Assembly: GCA_001899685.1 (NCBI GenBank)
Contig: MKWG01000011.1
Location: 270,925 to 334,924 of the forward strand
Direction: 5' to 3'
Length of the DNA stretch: 64,000 nt
DNA from: Sphingobacteriales bacterium 44-15
Lineage (GTDB): Bacteria > Bacteroidota > Bacteroidia > Chitinophagales > Chitinophagaceae
Shown one piece after another: positions 1 to 9,182 of the stretch. The first letter of the stretch is position 1. Each line of letters opens with the position of its first letter. Position numbers and translations under genes: made by a program. Under the pieces are notes generated by a model. The model made no database searches. It had not been told where the DNA came from and saw only the letters and a list, made by a program, of their open reading frames with translations.

Positions 1-47
1 CATTTTAATTTTTCGGGTTTTCAAAAAATCTCGGTTGTATAATTTTT

Positions 48-77
48 TTGGAATTGAAAAAATCTGTTTTAACTTCG
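48..77 (+). promoter_or_regulatory. Probable promoter of the thr leader and operon
   Basis: TTG at 48-50 is followed after 19 nt by TAACTTCG at 70-77. This differs by one base from the Bacteroidota -7 consensus TAnnTTTG, with a -33 TTG at the usual distance. Transcription would start a few bases before the leader peptide ATG at 93. The placement is inferred from the consensus only; the AT-rich run at 38-50 could hold another promoter. Confidence 0.4.
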
Positions 78-92
78 GCGCCGTAAAAAACA

Positions 93-191
93 ATGGCAGA
101 CCAGTTTATACATATCCCGTCCTCAACTTTTACTTCATCTTCCGGAGTTGCTGCTATTATTACCATTACAACCACCACCACCCTCGGTTGA
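93..191 (+). CDS. thrL: Threonine operon leader peptide (ThrL-like), 32 aa
   Basis: A short open frame runs from ATG at 93 to TGA at 189-191 and ends in IITITTTTLG, with five Thr and three Ile codons among the last ten. It lies 96 nt upstream of thrA. In E. coli the thr leader is likewise a short peptide rich in Thr and Ile codons that senses charged tRNA by ribosome stalling. The stop codon sits inside a perfect 6-bp hairpin, ACCCTC-GGTT-GAGGGT (180-195). No U-tract terminator is obvious between 196 and 287, so the downstream mechanism is uncertain. The codon pattern itself is read directly from the sequence, and chance is an unlikely explanation given the position. Confidence 0.75.
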   Translation: MADQFIHIPSSTFTSSSGVAAIITITTTTTLG

Positions 192-287
192 GGGTCGCAT
201 TCACGTATATTAACCATTGGGCAAAGAGCTGCAATTATCTGAAAGGACAGGTGAACAGGTATTACAAAAATTTTCAAAAAAATATAT

Positions 288-2735
288 ATGCAGGTGTTGA
301 AATTCGGCGGTACTTCGGTAGGAAGCGCTGATAATATCAGGAAGGTCATTGAAATCATAAAAGGAAAAACAGAAAAAGACAATACGATAGTGGTGGTATC
401 TGCCCTGGGTGGTACCACCGATGCCCTGCTGAATGCAGGTTTCCTGGCGTCGCAGGGCAATGAGCAGTATAAGCATGAATTGCAGCGCATCGAGCAGCGC
501 CATCTTGAAACGGTAAAGCAACTGATCCCGGTACAGCAGCAAAGCAGCATGCTTAGCCAGGTAAAGAAAATGTGCAATGAAATAGAAGATATCTGCAACG
601 GCGTCTTTTTACTGGGTGAATTTTCCCTTCGTACACGCGACCGGCTCCTGAGCTATGGCGAATTGATGTCTTCCCAGATCATTACAGGCGCGTTCAACAG
701 CACAGGTATTCCCGCAGCATGGAAAGATTCGAGAAAGCTTATACGAACCGATTCCAATTTTGGCAATGCTACCGTAGACATAGAGACTACCGGTAAACTG
801 GCGGGTGACAGCTTTTCAGCCGGGAAAGACAAACTGGTGATCGTGCCGGGATTTATTGCATCCAATGCCGGCAATGAAACCACAACGCTTGGGCGCGGCG
901 GTTCTGATTATACCGCTGCATTGCTTGCTGTTGCTACCGGCGCCAGCCTGGTGGAAATATGGACAGATGTACCTGGAATGATGACGGCTGATCCCCGCTG
1001 GGTAAGCGGCGCCAAAGTAATTCCTTCCATCTCTTACCAGGAAGCTATGGAGCTTTCGCATTTCGGCGCTAAGGTGCTGTATCCTCCTACTATACAGCCT
1101 GTGCTGGGCAAAGGCATTCCCGTAGTTATTAAAAATACTTTCCGTCCTGAAGATGCCGGTACCGTTATCACCCGGAAGCCTGCCACTAATGGCAATGCCA
1201 TCATGGGCATCTCAAGTATCAGCAATATGGCGCTCCTCAGCCTGGAGGGAAGCGGCATGATAGGAGTGCCGGGATTCTCAAGACGCTTGTTTGAAGCATT
1301 ATCCCTGGCAGGTATTAATGTTATACTCATCACACAGGGATCCTCAGAACACTCTATTTGCGTAGGTATAGAATCAGCCTCAGCTCAAAAAGCAAAGGAG
1401 GTGGTGGATGCGGCTTTTGCAGATGAGATAAGCAGGGAAAAAGTGCAACCGTTAAAAATGGAAAGCGATCTTTCTATTATAGCCCTGGTAGGAGAGAACA
1501 TGAAAAGCCATCCCGGTATAAGCGGTAAAATGTTTGGAGCGCTGGGAAGGAATGGCGTCAATGTGCGCGCTATTGCCCAGGGTTCTTCCGAAAGGAATAT
1601 CTCCGCGGTAGTATCTGCAAAGGATGTGCGCAAAGCCATCAACGTGCTGCATGAAGCGTTTTTTGAAACCACTTACAAACAGATCCATCTCTTTATTGCG
1701 GGCACCGGCAATGTGGGCAGCAAGCTGATCGGTCAGTTGCAGCAGCAGCAATCCTGGCTGGCTGAGCATCTCAGGCTACACGTTAGGGTAGTGGGGCTGG
1801 CTAACAGCAAAAAAATGATCATTGACGACAACGGGATTGATTTTAACCACTGGCAGGAAAAGCTGCAATCGGGAGAATCTGCGAACATCAGCGATTTCAT
1901 AAATATAATCATCGGCAAAAATCTCAGCAATACTATATTCATTGACGTGACTGCCAGCGATACAGTAGCCGGTATATATGATGAACTGTTGCAGAAAAGT
2001 GTTTCTGTGGTCGCCTGTAATAAGGTAGCAGCTTCTTCTTCCTATACCTATTATAAAAAGCTGAAGGATCTTGCCAGGGAATTTAACTGCCAGTACCTGT
2101 TTGAAACCAATGTGGGGGCGGCCCTGCCTGTCATAGGAACGTTGAATGACCTTATGCGGAGCGGGGATAAAGTAAACCGTATAGAAGCAGTGTTAAGCGG
2201 AACGCTCAATTTCGTGTTCAACAATTATGACGGTAAAAAGCCCTTTGCGGATATTGTACAACAGGCGCAGGACGAAGGATACACCGAGCCTGATCCGCGG
2301 CTTGACCTGAGCGGTACCGATGTAATGAGAAAGATACTGATCCTGGCAAGGGAATCAGGTGCACAGGCAGAAATGGAAGATGTCTCCTGCCGTGGCTTTC
2401 TGCCTGAGAGTTGTATGAAAGGAGATGTGCCTGCGTTTTATACAGAAATGCGAAAGCACGAAAGTCATTTTAAAGCGCTTTATGATAAAGCGGCTGCAGC
2501 GAACTCTAAGCTTAAATTTGTAGCCAAATACGAACATGGTAAAGCTGCAGTAGGTTTGGAGCAAATACCGCCCGGGCACGACCTGTATCACCTGTATGGA
2601 AAAGATAATGTGGTATTGTTTTATACAGAACGCTATCCGTTGCAGCCACTGGTGGTAAAAGGGGCAGGGGCAGGCGCAGATGTGACGGCGTCGGGTGTTT
2701 TTGCGGATATTATAAGAGCGACAGCGGGGAAGTGA
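288..2735 (+). CDS. thrA: Bifunctional aspartate kinase / homoserine dehydrogenase I
   Basis: This 815-aa fusion catalyses the first and third steps from aspartate to threonine and methionine in the cytoplasm. The aspartokinase domain opens with KFGGTSVGSADNI at residues 5-17. Two ACT regulatory segments lie at about 315-455, each carrying a GINV/GVNV...QGSSE pattern. The homoserine dehydrogenase part begins near 465 with the nucleotide-binding motif AGTGNVGSKL and contains GTLNFVFN (~637) and DEGYTEPDPRLDLSG (~662). Length and domain order match E. coli ThrA. It is the first structural gene of a thrABC operon and is preceded by a Thr/Ile-rich leader peptide, so attenuation control is likely. 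The stop codon lies at the edge of a heptanucleotide array. Confidence 0.97.
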   Translation: MQVLKFGGTSVGSADNIRKVIEIIKGKTEKDNTIVVVSALGGTTDALLNAGFLASQGNEQYKHELQRIEQRHLETVKQLIPVQQQSSMLSQVKKMCNEIEDICNGVFLLGEFSLRTRDRLLSYGELMSSQIITGAFNSTGIPAAWKDSRKLIRTDSNFGNATVDIETTGKLAGDSFSAGKDKLVIVPGFIASNAGNETTTLGRGGSDYTAALLAVATGASLVEIWTDVPGMMTADPRWVSGAKVIPSISYQEAMELSHFGAKVLYPPTIQPVLGKGIPVVIKNTFRPEDAGTVITRKPATNGNAIMGISSISNMALLSLEGSGMIGVPGFSRRLFEALSLAGINVILITQGSSEHSICVGIESASAQKAKEVVDAAFADEISREKVQPLKMESDLSIIALVGENMKSHPGISGKMFGALGRNGVNVRAIAQGSSERNISAVVSAKDVRKAINVLHEAFFETTYKQIHLFIAGTGNVGSKLIGQLQQQQSWLAEHLRLHVRVVGLANSKKMIIDDNGIDFNHWQEKLQSGESANISDFINIIIGKNLSNTIFIDVTASDTVAGIYDELLQKSVSVVACNKVAASSSYTYYKKLKDLAREFNCQYLFETNVGAALPVIGTLNDLMRSGDKVNRIEAVLSGTLNFVFNNYDGKKPFADIVQQAQDEGYTEPDPRLDLSGTDVMRKILILARESGAQAEMEDVSCRGFLPESCMKGDVPAFYTEMRKHESHFKALYDKAAAANSKLKFVAKYEHGKAAVGLEQIPPGHDLYHLYGKDNVVLFYTERYPLQPLVVKGAGAGADVTASGVFADIIRATAGK

Positions 2736-2736
2736 T

Positions 2737-2856
2737 GAGGTATCAGCTATGAGCTGTGAGCTATGAGTCACCTACATATAAACCATCTGAGCATAGGATA
2801 AATCTCAAATCTCAAATCTCAAATCTCAAATCTCAAATCTCAAATCTCAAATCTCA
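2737..2856 (+). repeat. Heptanucleotide array between thrA and thrB
   Basis: The first part (2737-2769) consists of degenerate 7-nt words such as GCTATGA and GCTGTGA. The second part (2801-2856) is eight perfect tandem copies of AATCTCA ending 1 nt before the thrB ATG. Read in frame, the array gives a repeated NLKSQIS peptide upstream of ThrB, which is not part of the family. The GATGAGGTATCAGC beginning recurs, inverted, near 44755-44770. Confidence 0.9.
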
Positions 2857-2857
2857 A

Positions 2858-3805
2858 ATGTTAGATGTAATCGAAAAGGCAAAAGGCAGATCTGTTACTA
2901 TCCAGTCCCCGGGGACGGTTGCCAACCTGGTTTGCGGCTTTGACATACTTGGGCTGGCGTTGAATGATCCCTGTGATGTGATGACAGTAAAGCTGATAGA
3001 CAGACCGGAAGTGATCATTCACAATGTTGATGATTATAACTTGCCTACCGATCCTCAAAAAAATGTAGCAGGCGTTCCCCTGCTTGATATGATAGAGCGG
3101 CTGGGCAACCAGGTGGGCTTTGATGTCACTATAGAGAAAAGGATCAAACCGGGCAGCGGGCTTGGATCGAGCGCAGCCAGCGCGGCAGGTGGCGTTGTGG
3201 CGGCCAATCACCTGCTGGGAAATATTTTCTCGCAAAACGACCTCGTGCAAATGGCGATGCTGGGAGAAAGGCTGGCATCCGGTGTAAAGCATGCCGACAA
3301 TATAGCTCCCTGCATCACAGGTGGTGTGACACTGATACGGAGCATCCTTCCGCTGGACATTACCGGTATCTCTTCCCCTCCTTTATATGTTACGATCGTG
3401 CATCCGCAGATTGAAGTACGCACGGAAGACGCCAGGCAGATATTGCGGAAGCAGATATTGCTCAAAGATGCCATAAAGCAATGGGGAAACATTGCGGGAT
3501 TGGTTGCGGGGCTGATGAAAGGTGATTATGAGCTGATCGGCCGTTCTCTTGAAGATGTGCTGATAGAGCCGGTAAGAAGCATCCTGATTCCTGCATTTGC
3601 GGAAGTAAAAGCAAAAAGCCTGGAGGCGGGTGCATTGGGCGGCGGCATTTCAGGTTCGGGGCCTTCTATATTTATGTTAAGCAAGGACGAAGTTACAGCC
3701 CTGGCGGTAGAAAGCGCAATGAAGGAAGTATATACCCAGACCGGGATCGCATATTATACCTATGTAACTACGATCAATAAAGAAGGCGTTAAGATAATCG
3801 GATAA
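2858..3805 (+). CDS. thrB: Homoserine kinase
   Basis: This 315-aa GHMP-family kinase phosphorylates homoserine before threonine synthase. The ATP-binding GHMP motif KPGSGLGSSAASAAGG lies around residues 94-109, and a C-terminal GALGGGISGSGPSIF matches the GHMP C-domain glycine motif. The open frame extends upstream to 2756, but residues there are encoded by the AATCTCA array. ATG at 2858, right after the array, gives the normal family N-terminus (GRSVTIQSPGTVANLVCGFD), so it is chosen as the start. It sits between thrA and thrC on the same strand. The array lies where a ribosome binding site would be, so translation initiation may be affected by repeat copy number (inference). Confidence 0.93.
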   Translation: MLDVIEKAKGRSVTIQSPGTVANLVCGFDILGLALNDPCDVMTVKLIDRPEVIIHNVDDYNLPTDPQKNVAGVPLLDMIERLGNQVGFDVTIEKRIKPGSGLGSSAASAAGGVVAANHLLGNIFSQNDLVQMAMLGERLASGVKHADNIAPCITGGVTLIRSILPLDITGISSPPLYVTIVHPQIEVRTEDARQILRKQILLKDAIKQWGNIAGLVAGLMKGDYELIGRSLEDVLIEPVRSILIPAFAEVKAKSLEAGALGGGISGSGPSIFMLSKDEVTALAVESAMKEVYTQTGIAYYTYVTTINKEGVKIIG

Positions 3806-3824
3806 AAATTGCAGTAACAGACAA

Positions 3825-5123
3825 ATGAAATATTACAGTTTAAATAACCAGTCTCCCGAAGTAAGTTTTAAAGAGGCTACCATCAAAGGGCAGGCGCCTG
3901 ACAAAGGTTTATATTTTCCAAAATCGTTACCCGGGCATGATAAAAGCTGGATTGACGGCATTAAAGATAAGACCAATGAAGAGATAGCTCTTGATGTGAT
4001 CCGCCCTTATGCAGGAGAAGATATCCCCGAAACGGAGCTGCAAAAGATCGTAAAAGAGACCATTGATTTTCCCATCCCGCTGGTAAGGATAAACGATCAT
4101 ATTTTTTCACTTGAGCTTTTTCATGGCCCGACATTGGCGTTTAAAGATGTGGGTGCAAGGTTTATGAGCCGTTGCCTCGGCTATTTTGCAAGGGAAAGAA
4201 GTGAAAAAATCACTGTTCTGGTCGCTACATCCGGCGATACCGGGGGGGCGGTTGCAAACGGGTTCTATGATGTGGATGGCGTGGAAGTGGTCATTCTTTA
4301 CCCTTCGGGAAAAGTCAGCCAGGTGCAGGAAAAGCAACTTACTACCCTGGGTAAGAATATACATGCGCTTGAGGTAAAAGGCAGTTTTGATGATTGCCAG
4401 CAGATGGTAAAGCGTGCCTTTGCTGATACCAGTCTCACCTCAAAGCAATTCCTTACTTCCGCCAATTCTATCAATGTTGCCCGCTGGCTGCCGCAGCAGT
4501 TCTATTATTTCTTTGCTTACAGGCAGTGGGCGATCAAAGAGCAGCCGCCGGTCTTTTGTGTACCCAGCGGTAATTTCGGTAATATCTGTGCCGGTATGCT
4601 GGCGCATATTTCGGGTTTGCCGGCGAAGCATTTTATTGCAGCCTGCAATGCCAATAATGTGGTGCCAAGATTCCTGGACAATGGAAATTATGAAGTGCGT
4701 CCCGCCGTTCCTACGTTATCCAACGCAATGGACGTGGGCAACCCCAGCAATTTTGTGCGGATACTCGAATTGTTCAGCCATCAGTTCCCCGAACTTAAAA
4801 AAGTCCTGACCGGGTATACTATTACAGATGCTGAAACCAAAGAGACCATAAGAGCCGTAAAGGAGCAGGAGGGCTATTTGCTCGATCCTCACGGTGCTGT
4901 GGGCTACCTGGCGCTGCAGCGCTATCTTGCAGCGCATCCGGGGGAAAGCGGAATATTTCTTGAAACGGCGCACCCGGTAAAGTTTTATGATGTGGTAGAG
5001 CCGGTCATTAAAGAAAAGGTCGCTGTGCCGCCTGCTATTCAGCAGATATTACCGCTCCAAAAGCATAGTGTGAAAATTGATGCGGAGTACAATATATTAA
5101 AAGACTATTTGCTGGCAAGGTAG
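3825..5123 (+). CDS. thrC: Threonine synthase
   Basis: This 432-aa PLP enzyme converts O-phosphohomoserine to threonine, the last step of the operon. The PLP lysine is in the motif HGPTLAFKDVGARF (K at about residue 107). Other family motifs include VATSGDTGGAVANGF, SGNFGNICAG, and an early YFPKSLP segment typical of the E. coli-like threonine synthase class. It starts 19 nt after thrB and is surely cotranscribed. A heptanucleotide array follows the stop and may mark the end of the operon. Confidence 0.96.
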   Translation: MKYYSLNNQSPEVSFKEATIKGQAPDKGLYFPKSLPGHDKSWIDGIKDKTNEEIALDVIRPYAGEDIPETELQKIVKETIDFPIPLVRINDHIFSLELFHGPTLAFKDVGARFMSRCLGYFARERSEKITVLVATSGDTGGAVANGFYDVDGVEVVILYPSGKVSQVQEKQLTTLGKNIHALEVKGSFDDCQQMVKRAFADTSLTSKQFLTSANSINVARWLPQQFYYFFAYRQWAIKEQPPVFCVPSGNFGNICAGMLAHISGLPAKHFIAACNANNVVPRFLDNGNYEVRPAVPTLSNAMDVGNPSNFVRILELFSHQFPELKKVLTGYTITDAETKETIRAVKEQEGYLLDPHGAVGYLALQRYLAAHPGESGIFLETAHPVKFYDVVEPVIKEKVAVPPAIQQILPLQKHSVKIDAEYNILKDYLLAR

Positions 5124-5150
5124 ATGTTTGCATAATATACGCAGCGCCCG

Positions 5151-5255
5151 GACGTGAAAGGAGAGACGTGAAAGGTGAGAGGTCAAACCTCAGGTTTATC
5201 GTCTCACTTTTCAAATTCACAACCTGTAACCTGAGACCTGAAACTTGTAACCCCT
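5151..5255 (+). repeat. Heptanucleotide array downstream of thrC
   Basis: Words of 7 nt follow each other: GACGTGA, AAGGAGA, GACGTGA, AAGGTGA. After a complementary turn around GTCTCAC (5201-5207), a second family follows with ACCTGTA, ACCTGAG, ACCTGAA, ACTTGTA. The period is constant while the word drifts. The array lies between thrC and an unrelated gene. Confidence 0.8.
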
Positions 5256-5311
5256 AACAAACTTCAAACAATACATCGGAAACTGCGATATTTGCAGCAA
5301 GAGCAGCAGGT

Positions 5312-5878
5312 ATGCATGATATCGAACCTTTTTACAACTGGCAGCATCTCTATACATCGGCTGAGGACCCCCGGTCTCCTTTTTTTGGAAGGGAACATAG
5401 TGAGTTTGTATATTCTCAAACGATCTACAATTACTATATACACCCGCAGTGGGATGAATTTGGGTCGCGCACGCTCTACATGAAAATATTGTATGCTGAT
5501 TATGAGCAGGGATACGCCATCATAGAGCTGATAGGAGAGTGGAATGATGCCATAGAGAACGATATCCGGACATTACGCAGGGAAGTTACAGATGTTTTGT
5601 TTTATGAGGGCATCAGCAAGTTTATTCTCATCGCAGACAATGTGCTCAACTTTCACAGCAGCGACGACAGCTATTATGAAGACTGGTTCCAGGAGCTGAA
5701 TGAAGAAGGCGGATGGATTGTTTTGCTCAATATGCCCGAGCAATCACAGCAGGATTTTAAGAAGGCACATCTTAACCGGTATGTAGAGCTGCTCGAACTT
5801 CCTAACTGGCGCACACTGCAGCCGCAGCACCTTTTTCAAATGGTAGATAATTATTTGCACAACAGGATTGATAGCTAA
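5312..5878 (+). CDS. Conserved hypothetical protein, 188 aa
   Basis: The product is an acidic, soluble 188-aa protein rich in aromatic residues, with no signal peptide or membrane segment. I see no catalytic motif. Features include an early FYNWQHLY segment, a central YAIIELIGEWNDAIENDIRTL stretch and a C-terminal WRTLQPQHLFQMVDNYL helix. Overall it looks like an alternating alpha/beta fold. It lies between the thr operon and sdhC on the same strand, 75 bp before sdhC. The box GATATTTG at 5288-5295 is one base off the -7 consensus. I do not recognise a family with known function. Confidence 0.75.
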   Translation: MHDIEPFYNWQHLYTSAEDPRSPFFGREHSEFVYSQTIYNYYIHPQWDEFGSRTLYMKILYADYEQGYAIIELIGEWNDAIENDIRTLRREVTDVLFYEGISKFILIADNVLNFHSSDDSYYEDWFQELNEEGGWIVLLNMPEQSQQDFKKAHLNRYVELLELPNWRTLQPQHLFQMVDNYLHNRIDS

Positions 5879-5916
5879 AAAATACAACAAACTGATTTTT
5901 GTCAGCGTTTGTGTGT

Positions 5917-5924
5917 TACTTTTG
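5917..5924 (+). promoter_or_regulatory. -7 box upstream of sdhC
   Basis: TACTTTTG at 5917-5924 is a full match to TAnnTTTG, 29 nt before the sdhC ATG. A TTTG at 5898-5901 is only 15 nt upstream, which is shorter than usual. This suggests a dedicated start for the sdh operon. Confidence 0.45.
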
Positions 5925-5953
5925 CAGGGATTATCTAACCACTTCTTCTGAAT

Positions 5954-6655
5954 ATGACCTGGAAACAAATCTTCACATCTTCCATTGGGAAGAAATTTGT
6001 GATGGCGCTTACGGGCGTTTCTTTGATTGCTTTTTTAGTTGTGCATGTTGGAATAAATGCCTGTATCTGGGCAAATGATGATGGGGCAATGTTTAACCGC
6101 GCTGCGCACTTTATGGGTGCTACCGTTGTTATCCGGATCCTCGAAGTTGGATTATTTGTGGGGATCATCCTTCACATTGTACAGGGGCTGCTGCTCGAAT
6201 TTGAAAACAGGAGTAAGCGCAGCATCGGCTACCAGGTGCCCCTGGGCAACAGAGGCAGCAAGTGGTACAGCCGCAGCATGGGATTGCTGGGAACGCTTAT
6301 TCTTCTATTTCTTATCATGCATATCTATCATTTCTGGACGCCCAGCCGGCTTGGGGGTATTGGTAATATACATGAATTGGGCACCACAACTATTGACGGA
6401 AAAGAATACCACGATCTGTATAGGGAAATGGTTATAGTGTTCCAGTCGCTTGCTATAGTTATTTTATATGTGCTGGGATGTATTTCGCTGGCATACCATC
6501 TTATGCATGGATTTGCAAGCGCTTTCAGGACACTTGGATTGCACAATCAGCGTTATTACAGGATCGTAAAAGGAGTCGGAAATGTGTTTTCCATTGTAGT
6601 GCCTTTTACATTTGCAATGATGCCGGTATCCATTTATCTGGGCTGGATCGGGTAA
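5954..6655 (+). CDS. sdhC: Succinate dehydrogenase cytochrome b subunit
   Basis: This 233-aa membrane anchor of respiratory complex II binds haem and passes electrons to quinone. It shows five hydrophobic segments, beginning with KFVMALTGVSLIAFLVVHVG near the N-terminus, then around residues 50-75, 110-130, 155-180 and 200-230. Conserved histidines occur within the helices (LVVHVG, IILHIVQG, FLIMHIYHFW, LAYHLMHGF). A single polypeptide with these helices and no SdhD matches the one-anchor complex II common in Bacteroidota. It opens the sdhC-sdhA-sdhB operon, 65 nt before sdhA. Confidence 0.93.
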   Translation: MTWKQIFTSSIGKKFVMALTGVSLIAFLVVHVGINACIWANDDGAMFNRAAHFMGATVVIRILEVGLFVGIILHIVQGLLLEFENRSKRSIGYQVPLGNRGSKWYSRSMGLLGTLILLFLIMHIYHFWTPSRLGGIGNIHELGTTTIDGKEYHDLYREMVIVFQSLAIVILYVLGCISLAYHLMHGFASAFRTLGLHNQRYYRIVKGVGNVFSIVVPFTFAMMPVSIYLGWIG

Positions 6656-6720
6656 ATGCTTTGTCATCCGGTTAACTAAACTTGTCATCAATCTGATCAT
6701 ATCATCAACGTAATTGAGCT

Positions 6721-8697
6721 ATGTTGAATTCAAAAATACCTCCCGGGAAATTAGAAGATAAATGGACCGATTATAAAGGGCATGTAAAGCTGGTAAACCC
6801 GGCCAATAAACGTAAGCTTGAAGTGATCGTTGTAGGCACAGGGCTTGCAGGGGCTTCCGCTGCGGCATCGCTTGGTGAACTCGGATATAAAGTGAAGGCT
6901 TACTGCTTCCAGGATTCCCCGCGCAGGGCGCATTCCATTGCAGCGCAGGGAGGGATCAATGCGGCAAAGAATTATCAGAATGACGGAGATTCGGTATTCC
7001 GTCTTTTTTATGATACTATTAAAGGAGGGGACTACAGGTCCCGCGAGTCCAATGTGCACCGGCTGGCAGAGATCAGTGCCAATATCATTGACCAGTGTGT
7101 GGCCCAGGGAGTGCCTTTTGCGAGGGAATATGGCGGGCTGCTTGCCAACCGTTCTTTTGGCGGCGTGCAGGTGAAGCGAACTTTTTATGCTGCGGGCCAA
7201 ACCGGTCAGCAGTTGCTGATAGGAGCGTACCAGGCGCTGGAAAGGCAGGTAGCTTTAGGCAACGTAACGATGTATACCCGTCATGAAATGCATGATGTGG
7301 TAGTGATAGACGGAAAAGCAAGGGGCATTATCTGCCGCAACCTGGTGACCGGTGAACTGGAAAGACATTTCGGTCATGCGGTACTGTTATGCTCGGGCGG
7401 CTATGGTAATGTGTTTTATCTCTCCACCAACGCTATGGGCAGCAATGTTACGGCTGCATGGAAAGCGCATAAAAAGGGCGCATTTTTTGCCAACCCCTGC
7501 TTTACACAGATCCATCCCACCTGTATACCGGTAACCGGCGATCACCAGAGCAAGCTGACACTCATGTCTGAATCTTTACGCAATGACGGTCGTATCTGGG
7601 TGCCGAAAAAGAAAGATGATGCCCGCAGGGCCAATGATATCCCCGAAGACGAGAGAGATTATTACCTGGAAAGAAGATACCCCGCTTTTGGTAACCTTGT
7701 GCCGAGAGATGTGGCTTCACGCGCCGCGAAAGAAAGATGTGATGCGGGGTATGGTGTAGGCACTACAAAGCAGGCGGTATACCTTGATTTTAAATACAAT
7801 CTCATCAATAAATACGGAAGAGCAGAAGCAAGCAAGCAGGGCATTGAGAATCCTGACACGGAAACATTGATAAGGCTGGGTAAGGAAGTGGTAAAAGAGG
7901 AATATGGTAATCTTTTTGATATGTATGAAAAAATTACCGGTGAAAATCCTTACGAAGTGCCTATGCGCATATATCCTGCGGTACACTATACCATGGGCGG
8001 ACTGTGGGTAGACTATGAACTGAAAACTTCTGTGGACGGGCTTTATGCATTAGGTGAAGCTAATTTCAGCGACCATGGCGCTAATCGTCTTGGAGCATCT
8101 GCACTGATGCAGGGGCTGGCAGACGGATATTTTGTAATACCCTATACACTGGGTAATTATCTTGCCGGTGAAATTGGCACCAGGCCTATCCCTACCACGC
8201 ATGAAGCTTTTGAAGCTTCGGAAAAAGAAGTAAAAGAGCGTATTGATAAGCTCATGGGCATCAAGGGTAAGCAATCGGTGGAAAGCTTCCATAAGCGGCT
8301 GGGTAAGATCATGTGGAATAAATGCGGTATGGCGCGCAATGAGCAGGGGCTCAAAGAAGCGATTGAAGAGATCAGGGCATTGCGAAAAGAGTTTTGGAAT
8401 GATGTACGTATCCCGGGAGATATTATGGAGATGAATAATGAGCTCGACAAGGCGAACAGGGTTGCCGACTTTATAGAGCTTGGCGAGCTGATGTGCTTGG
8501 ATGCCCTGGAGAGGGCGGAGAGCTGCGGCGGTCATTTCCGTGAAGAAAGCCAGACAGAAGAAGGGGAGGCGCTGCGCAACGATGATAAGTTTATGTATGT
8601 GGCCGCATGGGAATATAAAGGTGAAAGCAACTGGCAACTGAATAAAGAGGACCTGGTATATGAAGAGATAAAGCCGACGCAAAGGAATTATAAATAA
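6721..8697 (+). CDS. sdhA: Succinate dehydrogenase flavoprotein subunit
   Basis: This 658-aa catalytic subunit of complex II oxidises succinate to fumarate (or the reverse). The FAD dinucleotide-binding motif [20 protein letters not shown] starts at about residue 37. [14 protein letters not shown] (near 71) contains the region of covalent flavin attachment. MPIRIYP-like and [12 protein letters not shown] segments and [24 protein letters not shown] are typical of the flavoprotein core. The C-terminus matches the Bacteroidota form, which is longer than the E. coli subunit. The stop codon TAA at 8695-8697 overlaps the left arm of the inverted array that flanks the next gene. Confidence 0.96.
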   Translation: MLNSKIPPGKLEDKWTDYKGHVKLVNPANKRKLEVIVVGTGLAGASAAASLGELGYKVKAYCFQDSPRRAHSIAAQGGINAAKNYQNDGDSVFRLFYDTIKGGDYRSRESNVHRLAEISANIIDQCVAQGVPFAREYGGLLANRSFGGVQVKRTFYAAGQTGQQLLIGAYQALERQVALGNVTMYTRHEMHDVVVIDGKARGIICRNLVTGELERHFGHAVLLCSGGYGNVFYLSTNAMGSNVTAAWKAHKKGAFFANPCFTQIHPTCIPVTGDHQSKLTLMSESLRNDGRIWVPKKKDDARRANDIPEDERDYYLERRYPAFGNLVPRDVASRAAKERCDAGYGVGTTKQAVYLDFKYNLINKYGRAEASKQGIENPDTETLIRLGKEVVKEEYGNLFDMYEKITGENPYEVPMRIYPAVHYTMGGLWVDYELKTSVDGLYALGEANFSDHGANRLGASALMQGLADGYFVIPYTLGNYLAGEIGTRPIPTTHEAFEASEKEVKERIDKLMGIKGKQSVESFHKRLGKIMWNKCGMARNEQGLKEAIEEIRALRKEFWNDVRIPGDIMEMNNELDKANRVADFIELGELMCLDALERAESCGGHFREESQTEEGEALRNDDKFMYVAAWEYKGESNWQLNKEDLVYEEIKPTQRNYK

Positions 8698-8737
8698 TTT
8701 GAAAATTTGAAAATGTAGTAATTTGAAAATGAAATCA
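8696..8737 (+). repeat. Left inverted array flanking the S23-like gene
   Basis: Period-8 words (AATTTGAA) begin inside the sdhA stop codon. The 20-bp segment AATTTGAAAATTTGAAAATG (8696-8715) is exactly the reverse complement of 9143-9162. A third AATTTGAAAATG copy follows at 8720-8731. Confidence 0.9.
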
Positions 8738-8763
8738 AATTGCTAATCTTTAAATTTTCAGAG

Positions 8764-9180
8764 ATGAGAAATGATAAACCCAATGTAATAGTAGAGAAAA
8801 CAATACATTTTTCACTGACTATTATTGAATATTGTGAGCAGTTGGAGACGGATAAAAAATTTGTGATTGCCAGGCAATTGTTACGTTCTTCAACATCAAT
8901 AGGAGCGAATGTTTTTGAAGCGCAGAATGAGGAAAGTAAGGCTGACTTTATTCATAAAATGAAGATAGCCGCTAAGGAAGCAAGTGAATCCCTGTATTGG
9001 CTGACGCTTTGTAAAAAAAGTAAAAATTATAGGTTTAACGATATAATGATTGGGAATTTGAATGAAATTATAAAGATCTTATCTAGAATAATTTCTTCTG
9101 TCAAAGGAAGTATCCACGGGTTTATGTGGGCGTTCCTTTACGCATTTTCAAATTTTCAAATTTTCAAATTGACGCATTAA
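8764..9180 (+). CDS. Four-helix-bundle protein, S23/bIVP (23S rRNA intervening-sequence protein) family
   Basis: This 138-aa protein is almost entirely alpha-helical. It carries the family pattern [22 protein letters not shown]...[22 protein letters not shown] (residues ~35-85). Relatives are encoded inside 23S rRNA intervening sequences, and Avd of diversity-generating retroelements shares the fold; their biochemical role is poorly known. ATG at 8764 is preferred to the upstream TTG at 8740 because it fits the family N-terminus. The last ~15 residues (FSNFQIFKL...) are encoded by the right-hand repeat array and look like an added tail. The gene sits between sdhA and sdhB, 2 nt before the sdhB ATG, and is flanked by 20-bp perfect inverted repeats, as in rRNA intervening sequences. 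It looks like an inserted cassette and is unlikely to be a complex II subunit. Confidence 0.88.
   Translation: MRNDKPNVIVEKTIHFSLTIIEYCEQLETDKKFVIARQLLRSSTSIGANVFEAQNEESKADFIHKMKIAAKEASESLYWLTLCKKSKNYRFNDIMIGNLNEIIKILSRIISSVKGSIHGFMWAFLYAFSNFQIFKLTH
9143..9170 (+). repeat. Right inverted array flanking the S23-like gene
   Basis: Three tandem period-8 words (ATTTTCAA) follow one another; 9143-9162 is a perfect inverted match to 8696-8715. The array encodes the C-terminal tail of the S23-like protein and ends 12 nt before the sdhB ATG. Confidence 0.9.
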
Positions 9181-9182
9181 TC

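Noticed and set aside
35..331. 98-codon frame overlapping the thr leader and the start of thrA
   Set aside because: It runs through the leader in another frame and into thrA, with no recognisable domain.
5..598. 197-codon minus-strand frame at the left edge
   Set aside because: It is antisense to the thr leader and thrA and has no recognisable protein features.
2801..2856. Possible CRISPR-like array
   Set aside because: The 7-bp units are directly tandem with no spacers and no cas genes are present.
2756..2857. N-terminal extension of ThrB with repeated NLKSQIS
   Set aside because: It is encoded by eight AATCTCA copies and does not belong to the homoserine kinase family; ATG at 2858 gives the normal N-terminus.
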